Source of the DNA: Strigamia acuminata
Lineage: Eukaryota; Arthropoda; Chilopoda; Geophilomorpha; Linotaeniidae
Direction of reading: 5' to 3'
Assembly (NCBI GenBank): GCA_949358305.1
Contig: OX442321.1
Location: 7,403,605-7,467,604 of the forward strand
Length of the DNA stretch: 64,000 nucleotides
The notes under the pieces are model-generated. The model was not told where the DNA came from, ran no database searches, and was given only the letters and a program-made list of their open reading frames with translations. Positions 33,501 through 44,849 of this stretch are shown here, piece after piece. The position numbers and the translations under genes are program-made. Positions within the stretch are counted from its first letter, which is position 1. Each line of letters opens with the position of its first letter.

Positions 33501-36500
33501 TCTCCGACTTGTTTCCCTTCTCCACACCGGGGCCAAACACTTTAACTTTGGAAGGATTTGTAGGTTCAGTAACATAAACCTAAAACAAAAACCAAAAATT
33601 AAACCCTTTCCCACCAAACAAAAAACATTTCCTACACGAAACGGGCTGTTCTTGATCGCAACCCCGCCGAACGCAGCTTGGACAGTGTGTTTCAACGGCC
33701 GATGCGGCGTATACGAGCACTTAAAAGTACCGTCCTTCAAATCCTGAACTTTCAAATCCACCGGATGATACTCTGCGTCCATCACTTGGAGATCCAACGG
33801 CGCGTGGCCGCCCGCGCGCCGCGTGTCGACGGTGAAATCGGCCGGTTTGGCGATGCTAACCCCGCTCTTCTCCAATCCGGGCCCGTACGCCTCGACCTTG
33901 TCCGGGAAGTAATCGGTCTTGGGTAGGATTTGAGCCATGAAAGGTGATTGCGGGATGTCTTCGTTGTTGCATAGAATATGGACGGCGTATTCGCCAGGGG
34001 CAGTGGGATGGTACGATACGTCGGCGGTACCGTCTCCGTTATCGTGGCAGTCGATTTTGGTCTGAGAAGGGCCCTCGATGGAAAATCCTAAATTTTAAAA
34101 TTAAAAATTATATTTTTTTAGTTTTTCTATATTTTTTTCGTACCGAGAGCTCCGGTTTCGCCGTTGGTTTCGACGGTAAACACGGCCGGGTAGCCGACAA
34201 CGCCACCCAAGAGCCCGGGCCCGTAAGCCCTGATGCGGGACTCTTTGAACGGTCCGACGCTCACTTCGTACGGACTCTTGAGGATTTCTTGTCCGCCGAA
34301 CGAGATGATCACGAGATATCGGCCTTCTTTCGCGGGGTTGTACTTGTATTCGTACGTTGTTGAATCCGATTTGTACATTTCCACTCTCTCCGGTAAACCA
34401 CCTTCAAATAATTTAATTTAATTTAATTTAATTTTTTTATTTTATAAAAATTTCTTACCGGGTCCTACGACTTTGACCTCCAAATTGCCTTCGCCCGCTC
34501 CTTCGGTGTACACGCGGAAGTCAGCAACGTCGCGAACACGGACACCGGAAGGCTGAAGTCCTCGTCCAGCGGCGCGAACTTTTTTCGGATCGCAAACTAA
34601 AAAAAAAAAAAAAAATTAAATAAAAAAAAAATTAATAAAATAATTATTTTAATTATTTTTTTCTTTTTTTAAACTTGACTATACCTCGGACTTACTTGGA
34701 CTCTTTTCTTCTACGGAAAGCATTTTAAAAATAGCAAAATTTACGCACAATTTTATTTTATTTTTAATTATAATAATTAAATTCATCGAATTAATTTTTT
34801 TTTTTATTTTTAAAAACCAAACTCTACCTGGAGAAACTCGAACTCCAAACGGTGAATTCGGAATGGCCTGTCCGGCGAAAAAAATGTTGACGGAGTGCAA
34901 ACCCATCTGCGGTGCGACGTACTCGCATCGCCACATGTCGGGCGTCAATTGCCGGACCTTAGTAGGAACGGTATTCTTATGACCCTGCGGATCCAAAACA
35001 ATAACTTCAACAGCTCCAAGTCCCGCATCTAAATAAATAAAAATTTAAAATTAAAAAAAAAAAATTTTAATTTTAATTAAAAAATAATTTTCCACCTTTC
35101 GTTTGAACATCGAAATAAGTCGGTCGACTCATGGTGACCCCGGTCGGCTCCAGCCCAGGTCCGGACGCCGTCACTTTGCTCGGATCTCCCGCATGTCCTT
35201 CGACAGTGACGAGGTACGGACTTTTCGGAATTTCCTTATTGGCAAATCTGACCGTCACCTTGTGCGCGCCTTCCATTTGCGGTTTATAAGTCACGGAGTA
35301 CGTTAAATTCCTGTCGTTGTTGAACTTAATATCGACCTAAACCAAACAAAAATTAAAAGAAAGAATTTAATCCACGCTGACATCATCGAGATTAAAATCT
35401 TGGGAGAATTTATATTTTCGTTTCTCACCAGTTCGTTTTGGCCGCGTGGATTTTCCACGTAAACTTCGACATTGCCCTTGCCGGCGCTGAACGTTTCGAC
35501 GATGAAATTGGCAGGCGCACCCACAACAACTCCTAAAACAAAAAATTAAAAAAAAAATTAAATTTTTATTTTTTATTTTATTTTATTTATTATTATTTAC
35601 CGGTTGGTTCGATTCCAGGTCCGTACGCTCTGACTCGGTTCGGATTTGTGCGTGGACGCAGAGGGGCACCAGCTTTGAGTTTGTTATTCGGATATTGAGA
35701 TAGATAAGTCATCATAGACATTTCATCCACTTTTGGATCAATCATTTCTTCCGGTTTGATGAGCTGGGAAGAAGAAAAGCTCAAATTATTGCGTTTATTG
35801 ATTGACGGGTGACGGACTGACGGACGTAAATCAAAACACGTATATATTTACACTTAAAAAGAATTTTTTTTATTTTTTTATTTTTTTTTTTATTTCGAGA
35901 TATCTTATCGTTTGGAGAAAGAGAAAAGAATCGCCGGCCTTAAAATCTCAGACAGAGTAAATCAAATACTTAAAATAACTCGTGTCTGAACTTCAGAAGA
36001 AGTCGGCCTTGAACTACACTGCACCTCCTCGAGTCAACAGAATTAAATATTTAAAGCGTGCAAATTATTTTCCATTACAAAATTAAATAGAAAACACACT
36101 TTAAAAATCAACGACGACAAAATGTAATCTGAATCTAAAGAAATTTAATTTTAGTCGGGTCAAAACTCGACGATTTTTATAGCCGTTATAATAGTTTTAT
36201 TTTATAACTCCATGCAGGAACTCTCTTTTTATGTCCGCAGCTTGAGAACTTGTTTAATTCACAGTCGATTAATGCAAAACAAAAAAAATAATAAAAAAAA
36301 TAAAAAAAAATAAAAACTAATTGCTCGCTGCCCACTGAAATAATTGAGTAATTAAAAATCGTTTTCTTAAATAAAAAAAAATTTAAAAAAGTTAAAAAAA
36401 ATTTTAAAATTTTAAAATTTTAAATTGCGCCATTGAACTCGGCAATGAATTTAATCAACATCGCAGCAAAGCCAACTTTCTACGCCATCTTTCTTTACAG

Positions 36501-39500
36501 TAGAGCGCCGGGGCCACTTTAGTGTTCATAAAACCGATTTGTTCGCAAAATCGAATATTAGGTTTATGTACTGTACCCAAAAATAAAAAAAATCGCAAAA
36601 ATCGTCAACAATCGTAAAAAACGTTTTAAAAACGTTAAAAAACGTTTAGGAAACGCTAAAAAACGTTAGACAATGTTAGAAAATGTTAGAAACCGTTAAA
36701 AAATGTTAAAAACAGTTAGAAAATGTTAAAAACCGTTAGAAAATGTAAAAAACCGTTAGAAAATGTTAAAAACCGTTAGAAAATGCTAGAAAACGTTAAA
36801 AACGTTAAAAATACCGTTATAAAACGTTAGAAACCATTAGAAAACTTTCAAAAACGTTTAAAACCATTAGAAAACTTTTAAAAACGTTAATAATAAAGTT
36901 AGGAACGTTAAAAACGTTAATAATAACGTTAGATACGTTAAAAACGTTAAGAATAACGTTAGAAACGTTAAAAATGTTAAGGTACGTAAGAAAACGTGTA
37001 AAAAATCATAAAAAATCGTAAAAAAAACGTTAGAAACTGTTAAAAATTGTTACAAATCGATCAAAAACTGTTAAAAATCGATCAAAAACTGTTAAAAATC
37101 GATTAAAAATTACATAAAAATCATTAAAAAATCAATCAAAAAATCACTACTCTTCGCAAAACTAGCCGTTCGCTTAACCATTCTTCGCATAATTCATCCA
37201 TTTACAAATTTATTAATTCATCCAATCATTCACCCTCCTCCAAACACCTCCAAACACCAACCTGTGGAATTCCGAGCCAATTATCAGCCAAATCCATCGC
37301 TTCCTGCGTATTAGCGCGAGCATTATTCGGATCCCACTCCAACCAATCAGGACACAAACCTCAACAAAAATAACAACAAAAATCAATTACCAAACCATCA
37401 CCAATTCCCCACTCCATTTCCTCCACTCACCTGGTGCAACCGCATCGACCAAAGCACCCACAGCCTTTCCATCGTTCCAATCCTTGGTGAAGTTGGTGAT
37501 GGGCAAATCCGGGATTTTACTCTGAATCCACCCCAACAGTCGTTGTTTCGGAGTCGGGCCCACTTTATCTCCATATTGAAACTCATCTTCACCTTCCCAC
37601 ACGGGTGCAGAGATGGAATAATGAAGGATAAGTGTCCATATCAGGCCCAAAATTAATTTCAGCTTGCAATCAGCAATATCTGAACTATCTATAATAAAAA
37701 AAATAAAAAAAACGAATTTAATTAAAGCCAAATCCACTTAAAAGCCTTTTAATCCCGATCCAAACAAACTCTACCACAATCCAGTCAATAGAGGGAAGCC
37801 TGCCAAAATACCCGAGCATAATGCAGTATACACACTGCAGTAGTTTTCGTATTTTTTTTGGGTGGATTTTAGCGATTTCATTTTAGCGACACAAAATCGC
37901 TAAAATGACATGTTCGCTAAAGTGATGGTCGCTAAAACAGCGCTAATACTAACACTAATATTAACCTAACCATATAGTTTAGGTTTAATTCCTAAGAAGG
38001 GCTAACAAGGGGGGGGCTGTGCCCCCCTTGACCCCCCCGCGAACCTAACCTTACTGGTTTTTTGATGCAAACCACTTTTTTGAGTTGGCTTGTTGCGGTA
38101 AATCGTGTCGCGTCGCTAAACCGTAGCGATCGCTAAAATGTTGCGTCGCTAAAACGTGTCGATCACTACTGGAAAATTACCTTATTGTCGCTAAAACGTG
38201 ATCGCTAAAATGGGACTTTTTTTGGTAAAAATTGCTAAAATGAGCGTCGCTAAAATGACTATAACCGCTTTAATTCGACACAAATTTTATTTTATTTAAA
38301 AAAAAAAAAAATTTTTTTAACCGCCCAGACATTAGAGGAAAGTTCAGTTCACCTGACGTAACCGTTGGAATTATCGCCATAAATGGACTTGACATACAAA
38401 CACAAACATAACTTTAACTATTTGTTTTTTTGTTCATTTTTTAATCGATTTGAACCACTTTGGAATCTTATATCGTTAATTAAAGTGTTTATTTTGTCAT
38501 ATCTCACGCTTATTATTATTTTAAGCGTGAGATTATAAATATTTTTTTTTAGTTTTCTAATGTTGTGTGACGTTTGGATTGCAAAACAAATGATTCATTG
38601 TAAAATTACACAGAAATCATTTCAATTTTCAGCCATCAAAACAAGTTTGGGGCGCGATTCCATATAAGGACTTGGATCTTTAAACTTTGTTTATCGTTAA
38701 GTGACGTCACGTTTTTCGAAAAATTAAAGATGGCAAACATTCTTCGATTTTGATAAGTCTTGATTACATTTTTTTTTATATATTCTGTGTGTTTCCCACT
38801 GATTTCATATTTTTATTATTATTTTTATCTGATAAGGCGCTCTCGAGCGACACTCGAAAACGTGTCGTCTGGTGACATTTTCCAACTTTGGACGCGAATT
38901 ATCAGAAATTCAAACGCAGGAATTTCTCCTTGACCTTTCCTACAAACACGTCAGATTCGTATTAGTTGTGATGGCTCGAAAAATGCAAATTTACACTCAC
39001 AAAAATTTGAATAAAATCCAATAACGACATTTTCCTAAACACTCGTCCACGCCCATCGAACCCGCCATTTTATTTCACCTTAAACTTCCCTTGTTATTTT
39101 CCATTTTTCGTCCATTTCCTTTCGGCACATACACACAAACTCTTTAGTTTCCTGTGATCTTCGCTTTTTCAAATTACACCATTTCCTCCTTCTGTTTTTC
39201 CACTTCCGGTTTACATATAATGTTTGTCCATTGCACCTTATCGCGGTTCCAGAATTAAAACATAATTTAAATGGCGAGGAATTTATTTTAAATCAAATAA
39301 ACTAAAAAAATTAATACTTTTATTTTTTTATTTTATTTAATTAATCTCCAGCCATCTGCAATAACATGAAAAGCTTCAAACATCTGCGCGGCAACCGAAA
39401 TATCACACAATTACATCAACCCAAGTACAATAAGAAAATTATAAAAGGGGCATTGACTTGATTTTCAATTACATATAACTTACATATAAAAATTATGATT

Positions 39501-40638
39501 TAAATTTTTTTTTTTTAAATTTTAAAAATCCAAAATGGTGGCCTATTTGCACCTCATTTAGATGATTGTCACGTTCTAATCTCAATTATATTGCTAGGTT
39601 AACCTACTCTAGATTTCGACGTTAGGCCTAATTTTATAATTTTATAATTTTTTTTTTTTTAATTTTTTTTTTTAAATTTATTTTTATGCAGTGCAATTAA
39701 AAGCAATAAAATAGAATGTAACTCGATTTCCCACACGTTTTATATTTTTATCGCTGGAAATCGTTGAATTGAATTACGTGACGTAACAATAAAAACACAG
39801 TTCGCTTTACAGTTTTGAAAAAATCGAGGTTAAAAGATGGCGCCACTTTCCCACAGATTCCACATTTTCAAAAATATGCACGAAAAAAAACCTATAAATC
39901 TCACCACTTAATCCCGTTTTAACACCAAAAAAAACATTCCCCAATCCAAAAAACAAAATACTCCAAAAAAAAACCACCAAAAAAAAAATCCACATTTCTC
40001 CATACCCAACCAAGGGGTGTGTACCACTTAACCTCTTTCCTACAATAAACTATCACTTTGTTCCCCACCACATGTTAAAAAATAATTATTATTTAAAATT
40101 TAACAAAATTAAAAAAAAAAAAATTAAGAAATTAAAAAATTTTTGTCAAATTTTGTCAAATTTCCATCGCACGCTCATTAACATTTTGCCCGCATTTGCT
40201 CGCACGAGAAACGCGAATTTGCAACTCACCTATATTCACAATTCGTATTCCCTCGTCTTCTTCGAGAAATTTAAGTGCAACCGAAACATTCTCCAACTTC
40301 TGCGAGCGAAACGTGGGTCGCTTGTTGTGTTTTGGGAGCCGTTTACCGCTCAGAACTTCGACCAAACCAATTAATCGCAGACCGTCGGATAAATCAGTCT
40401 CCAAATTGCCAATATGTTTATTGACCGTTTTCAGGTGTTCGTTCGCCCACCGAGTGAACGTATTCTGTTGAATTCGCTTCCACTGGGCGTCCTCGGCCAG
40501 TTCTCGTTCGGTGGCCACCATTTCTCCTTCTTCCTCGTCCGGCTCCGGCTCCGCAGTGCCGCCAGAGCCGTAAGTCTGCTCGTAATAGGGCCCGCAGTCC
40601 CCGCCTCTATACACCGCATCCGGATCGTTGTTGTACAT
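18524..40638 (-). CDS. cher: Filamin, long isoform
   Basis: This is the actin-crosslinking filamin orthologue (Drosophila cheerio). Coding exons are 40230-40638, 37431-37688, 37262-37359, 35601-35763, 35429-35532, 35096-35336, 34828-35028, 34459-34596, 34144-34401, 33636-34087, 33340-33579, 33172-33277, 32077-32643, 31397-31733, 31177-31337, 30804-31104, 30589-30745, 30337-30526, 30028-30272, 23267-23408, 21890-22030, 21366-21827, 20946-21302, 20594-20887, 20197-20298, 19998-20135, 19683-19928, 19335-19505, 19043-19258, 18769-18972 and 18524-18711. They sum to 7,287 nt (2,428 aa). The first four exons encode two calponin-homology domains ([36 protein letters not shown]). The rest is a rod of immunoglobulin-like filamin repeats with recurring [18 protein letters not shown] and GSPFxxxV motifs. 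A linker (19-18.8 kb) precedes the last, dimerisation-type repeat ending GSPFKVEVL. The start follows an acidic leader (PDEEEGE). Confidence 0.95.
22070..22395. mobile_element. Degenerate pogo-like remnant with 20-bp array
   Basis: The left edge cagtaggacctcgattatac resembles a pogo/jerky-type terminal repeat, and the right edge gttcggataatcggtgttcc a diverged partner. Between them lies a 20-bp tandem array (cgtcaaaaaacattgaaaat, about seven units, 22196-22320). It lies in a filamin intron. Confidence 0.4.
22400..22640. repeat. 40-42-bp intronic tandem repeat
   Basis: About five units beginning ttgcaatttaaaacaaaata repeat at 40 or 42 bp in the intron between filamin exons 21890-22030 and 23267-23408. 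Confidence 0.8.
23409..25336. other. Filamin intron, AT-rich, with 23-bp array
   Basis: No gene is visible. From 24670 to 24845 a 23-bp unit, ccaaatatttatcaaaattt plus tgt, is repeated about eight times and then decays into shorter ttttatcc-type runs to about 24990. Confidence 0.7.
25337..25483 (-). CDS. cher: Filamin alternative first exon (short, FLN90-like isoform)
   Basis: An ATG at 25481-25483 opens 49 codons ([20 protein letters not shown]...FKWPPFYE) ending at a GTAAAG donor in phase 0. That phase joins exon 23267-23408 ([20 protein letters not shown]). From there the common C-terminal exons give a predicted 935 aa without the actin-binding domains. Drosophila cheerio is known to make a short filamin (FLN90) alongside the full-length protein, so an internal promoter is expected here. 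The sequence just upstream on the minus strand (25490-25600) is locally CpG-rich, fitting a promoter. The exon itself resembles no known domain. Confidence 0.7.
25484..28670. other. Filamin intron, mostly without recognisable features
   Basis: No gene was supported. A 116-codon frame at 26885-27235 (plus) has no recognisable domain. Bases 26762-26793 match 37978-38009 exactly over 32 bp, and the preceding sequence has ctaccgcgac repeats, so 26690-26800 is probably a fragment of the same mobile family as 37859-38275. Confidence 0.5.
29012..29075 (+). other. tRNA-like Pol III head, left arm
   Basis: A-box-like tggctcagtgg (29014-29024) and B-box-like ggttcaaatcc (29057-29067) are spaced as in tRNAs and tRNA-derived SINEs. 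The T stem acagg/cctgt pairs. The acceptor and anticodon stems do not fold convincingly, so it is a tRNA-derived sequence and not a functional tRNA gene. Confidence 0.6.
29256..29319 (-). other. tRNA-like Pol III head, right arm
   Basis: The inverted copy of the left-arm head: B box at 29264-29274 and A box at 29307-29317 on the minus strand, both unchanged. Promoters in the two arms point toward each other. Confidence 0.6.
29941..30272 (-). CDS. cher: Filamin exon with read-through membrane-anchor tail
   Basis: The spliced exon (30028-30272) is a filamin repeat ending GVYKVV at a strong GTAAGT donor (30022-30027). If the donor is not used, the frame stays open for 28 more codons. It encodes [20 protein letters not shown], then LYRLSRVN and a TAA at 29941-29943. 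The 15-16 hydrophobic residues bounded by arginines look like a short C-terminal membrane anchor. An AATAAA on the minus strand at 29597-29602, inside the fold-back element, could end such a transcript. The product would keep the actin-binding domain and the first part of the rod (about 1,570 aa). Existence of the isoform is inference. Confidence 0.5.
32806..33115. repeat. 31-bp intronic minisatellite
   Basis: The unit gtctcaaatcgatcaaaatt gttaaaaacta (31 bp) is repeated about eight to ten times, some copies truncated or with an extra cgtgtc block. It lies in the intron between filamin exons 32077-32643 and 33172-33277. Confidence 0.9.
35764..37261. other. Filamin intron with degenerate gttaaaaacgtt array
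   Basis: No coding signal. From about 36590 to 37130 a loose array of gttaaaaaccgttagaaaat-type units (about 20 bp) is present. Its left neighbour, cagtagagcgccggggccac at 36500, resembles a transposon end. Confidence 0.6.
37859..38275. mobile_element. Non-coding element rich in tcgctaaaa motifs with a G/C hairpin
   Basis: About ten copies of gctaaaa preceded by tc or gt occur at both ends, partly in inverted orientation (attttagcga). In the middle (38006-38030) lies a hairpin, caagggggg against ccccccttg, followed by a run of seven Cs. The 32 bp at 37978-38009 recur exactly at 26762-26793. It resembles a short non-autonomous mobile element. The superfamily is unknown. Confidence 0.55.
38276..40229. 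other. First filamin coding intron, remainder
   Basis: AT-rich sequence with homopolymer runs. I see no gene, no transposon ends and no tandem array. Confidence 0.5.
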
Positions 40639-42970
40639 TTTAGATTCGATGCGAGATTGTGACGGTTGAATTTATCAGCTTTTTTGATCAATCTGCGAGA
40701 TTGTTTGATTTTTTATGACGTCACTAGGGTTAATATCATGACGTGAACTTTGCTCCGGAGTAGAGCGGGAAGTTCAATTTCGAGCAGCAGGTTGTTATAA
40801 AATGGTATTTAATTTTGTTGACTGTCGTTCCGTATTTCAACGAATGGTGGTGCAGCGTTGTGCAGACGGCTCGGGAACGAGATAAACATCTTTTCTGAAA
40901 GAGAAAAATGAATTGCTTTGTAATTTTCACTATTCTTTCAACGTGTTTGTTGAATATAAAGAATAAAATAAACGGTTTCTCCATTTCTAAACAGTCTCTA
41001 TGGTAACGACGAAAATAAAGTTGATTTAAATTGACGAAAGATGGCGGAACATCTCTGGCGCTCACTTCGTATTTGTGCTGTGCAAAACACTAAAACAGCC
41101 AATAAAATATTGAAAAAAAAACGAATAAAACAAAGAAAAATAAAATAAATTAATAAAAAAATTAATTCTTCTCGATAAAAATATAAAATTTTCAAACTAA
41201 ATTGCCAATTCTTAACTACAACCTACACAAACCACAATAACTATAATAATTCTGTATTTTCGTCATTACGGTCACAATATCACGTAACAACTCTCAACTA
41301 CTCCATAGTGGAATGTCACGCCTTTAAAAGCCGGTCACATGGACGAAACACACCCACGAAAATGTCACATACAAACCTTTGATGAATAAAAAGATGAAAA
41401 ATAACTTTACCAGTTTTTCCTTCCTCGAAAACGTAACAACATTCCAATTTCTTGACACGAAAAGTTGACAAACGAAGTGAAAGTGTAAAGATAAGGACGG
41501 ACGGCAGTGAAAATGGCGTCTGGTGAATTTTCTCCGCCGCATTGGCTGCTATTTTTACCCGATTTCTGTACGAGATTAGTCAGCGAGTAATTTCGGCAGC
41601 ACAGCATCTGTGGAGTGCATGGATGCAGGAAATCCGAGACATTTCTCCCACGCTGGGGGTGAATTGAGTTGTTACCAATACAAGTGCATTCTTAGTATCC
41701 ATATTCGGATTGGAACTACTGCAAAAGCAAAACACCCAGCAGGATTTCCCCCAATAAGTAACAAATTTACGATAAAAAGATTAGTTTTATTAAGCAAGAG
41801 CGTTTTATAGTGTGTAGAAAATGTCCCGATCGTTTTTATTAACCGTTAGTGCGTTGTAATGCGCTTCCATACTGCATAAACAACCGATGTCTTGTTTACA
41901 ACGTTTTCGCGCGATTGATTGATTAATACCAAGCCTGGTATCCCACTAGGTCTTCTAGATCTAGACTGGGTAGTAAATAACAGAAGAGAAAAACATGCCA
42001 AACAGTTTTCTCGACTCATTAATTTACGGCATTCTGAGTGGCGGTCGGTCGCCCCACGGACGTTTGGACACCATTCACGATTAAATACAAACACAGACAC
42101 ACACAGGATTGATATTCTTTATTGCCATGGTTGTCTAGGGGTTAGTGGGTCGTCGTGTTATCGTCTTGGATGTTGAGTTGCCTTTTAGCAAGCCAAACAG
42201 CGAAAAATCTGTAAATTTACAAAGAATTTGTAAATTTACATGGGTGTTTACATTGCAGATGGAAATGCGCAAAGTGCACTTGTTATCTGTAGGAAAGAAG
42301 TATCATCGAGGGTTTTGTAAACAAACGCATCAAACTTAATGTTATACATCGCTTGTTTGTATTCTCGGTTTTGTCCTGGGAATACCTTGGAAACCGACAA
42401 CTATAAAAATGCAAATATTTGTTGTAGATCACGTGAGGCTAAGTTTGCTTTAGTTTTTCAAAACAACTTGATGTGATTTGTACATAGGATTTATTTATTA
42501 ATCGACTGCAATTTACCTTACAATTTCAAACCTTGCAACTGTGGCAAAGAGAAGGGAAAAGAAAAGAAGAGAAAAACAAATAAAGAAAAGAAGAAAAAAA
42601 AAATTGACAAACTGCAAAATCTGCATAAATTGCAAAGATAAAATTCTTTCAAATCAATATAACAGTTTTAGACCCACAAAGCCGAAAAACAATATTTCAC
42701 CGAAACGATATCACATGACCGATATTTTCTTCACATATACAAAATATACCAAAACGAAGAGAAACAAACTCCTAAAACAAAAATATTTTCACAAACCGAA
42801 CTCACCAAACAAATTTCATCAAATACAAAATCCAACAAAAATTCTATTGAAACATCAATAAAAAACCAAAAAAATAAAATAAAATCAGCGACTAGAATAC
42901 ATGCAAATTTATAATATATTTTTTTAATTACCTTTCAAAAAAAAAAAAAACAGCTGTCAATAAATTCATT
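40639..42970. other. Filamin 5' flank and intergenic sequence
   Basis: The filamin 5' UTR and promoter should lie within the first kilobase on the minus strand, but no splice or core-promoter signal was decisive. Around 41905-42100 a minus-strand tail gattgattgatt next to taccaagcctggtatccca suggests a degraded retroposon. No coding region is supported. Confidence 0.4.
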
Positions 42971-42976
42971 TACCAT

Positions 42977-43108
42977 AAATACTCTAATGGAACGCGGGTG
43001 TCTTATTTACATCAATTTAGACATTTATTTTAGTCGTTTTGTTCAATTCAGATATTAAATTCAATTTAGCGTCAATTAACAGGGTCTCCCGCGTTCTATT
43101 AGAACATT
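42977..43108. mobile_element. Short MITE with tctaatggaacgcggg ends
   Basis: The left end tctaatggaacgcggg faces cccgcgttctattaga about 130 bp away. A related motif (atcccgcactctattaaaa) occurs at 47764. The interior is non-coding. Confidence 0.45.
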
Positions 43109-43118
43109 TATAATATTA

Positions 43119-43302
43119 CAGTCGAAACTCTTTATAACGAATCGCAAGGAACCCGAAAAATCAATTCATTATAACGAGAATTCGTTATATCGATATTTTT
43201 TAACACGGTGTTCTATGGCCAGCCAACCAAACCGGCCATTTTTAGATATTCGTTATATCGATAATTTGTTATATCGCGTTTCGTTATAAAGAGTTTCGTC
43301 CG
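43119..43302. mobile_element. 184-bp Tigger/pogo-like MITE
   Basis: It has the same terminal repeat as the element at 571-1148 (cagtcgaaactctttataac), and the complementary right end is flanked by TA on both sides. It shares the internal ggccagcca motif, but no transposase sequence remains. Confidence 0.8.
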
Positions 43303-44735
43303 TATAATAATTTTTTCTCCAAAATTACCTTTTTGCTAGTTTCAAAATCAATTCTTAATCATAAAAACATAAACAACCTGAACAAAACAACAAACAAAGA
43401 ACAAATTTACACAAAAAAAATAAATAAAAATCAAAACAATAAAAAATCTTCCAAACCACAGTTGTTATAACTACCATGACAAATTTCACCACCATAAAAA
43501 TCCACCTTAAATAGAAGACAAAAAGTATAAACACGGGTTGTTGACTCTGGGTTATATACATAGGACTTCACAAAGGCGTAGATACAAAACAAACATCCCA
43601 TTGTTGCACGAGTCAGTTGATTTCTCGGGGATCTCTCAGTCCGCACACACACGGCCTTTCAGAACGTTATCTACTGCCAAAACATAGTGAAGAATTTGTA
43701 TTTGTATTTGTACGAAGGAAAAATAGTTCATATTCTACTATAGACAGTTTCCTAGTGGCAGTTAAACACATTATTCTGGATCCGCTGGGGCAGGATCAAG
43801 GATTTGGTCAGGTAAAACGTCATTTAGGAAGACAGATTTTTATAAATTACGTCATCCGCGACATGCAAGACGGGAAAATCAATCGTATACAATTCTAAAA
43901 AATTTAAAAATAATACAATTAATAAAAATAATTTTAATTTTCACTCAATTAAAAAAAAAAAATCATTTTTTGATAAAAATTTCGAAATTTACAATCAATT
44001 TATACATCTAGCACTTTCTTTTCTTTTCCGTCCTGCATGTTCGATCAACCTAAAAATTCTGACATCCTAAACACAAAATTTCTCAAGATTATCGATTGCA
44101 GTTGTAAAAATGTCACACATCGCCCTACAATGTCCATCAGATGCAAACTAAACCCCCAAACCTCTCGCCGACTCTTCAAACTCATCACAATTCGTTAAAA
44201 CGTTCAGTGTGTCCACTAAAAAGGCCAAACTTTTTTTTTTTTTTTACTACTAGCCAAATAGTGGCTTTAAATTCCCGTGAGGTAATATCCGTTTTTTTTC
44301 TCCTATTTTTTCTCACATTTCTTAAAAAAAAAAAATTCATTTTGCATCCACACACGCACAAAACCATCCAAACGTTAGCAAATTAATTAAAACACTTGCA
44401 AAGTAAGCATTAATTAGATAATATTATCTAAAAAAACAAAAATTACAAAGTTAAGTGTTAGAAATTCGCCTGCTCCGTATACGGAAACATTAAAATTATA
44501 AATAATCAGCTTTTTCGATTATTTATTTCAAAGAAAGAAAATTCAAGGGTTTCAGGCTGAAAAACTGCATAAAACAAGCTGAAAAATAACTCTTTTTGAA
44601 AATATACAGAAAACAAAAATTTAAAACGTTTAAAAATTAAAAAAATAAAATAAAAACAAAATGGCTACGTCATCGTGTTTGTTTCCTAGTTGACTTAAAT
44701 CTTCATCAGATGGCGACGGCGAAGCGTTGGAAAAT
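43303..44735. other. Intergenic sequence
   Basis: A 93-codon frame on the plus strand at 43617-43898 has no recognisable domain and no clear splice partners. The rest is A/T-rich. Part next to 44735 is probably SLMAP 3' UTR. Confidence 0.4.
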
Positions 44736-44849
44736 TCATGGCGGATTGGGAGTTTCGTTTGTAGCCGTTACTGAAGCCAAGGTTGGATAAAATGCGAGCG
44801 CGATGCCAAGGATCAGCAAGATTAGTGGGATGACGGAGCAGGCCGAAAT
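44736..44849 (-). CDS. Slmap: SLMAP alternative last exon 1
   Basis: After an acceptor (ttcag), phase 0 gives [20 protein letters not shown], then [17 protein letters not shown] and a stop. It is one membrane helix with a short luminal tail. Mammalian SLMAP also swaps two C-terminal membrane segments by splicing. Confidence 0.75.
   Translation of the reverse strand: MSACSVIPLILLILGIALAFYPTLASVTATNETPNPP

Noticed and set aside
41513-41590. Short plus-strand frame starting MASGEFSPPHW
   Set aside because: Only 25 codons, no neighbours or homology; may be upstream leader sequence.
43617-43898. 93-codon frame on the plus strand
   Set aside because: No known motif or supporting splice signals; chance frames of this size are expected here.
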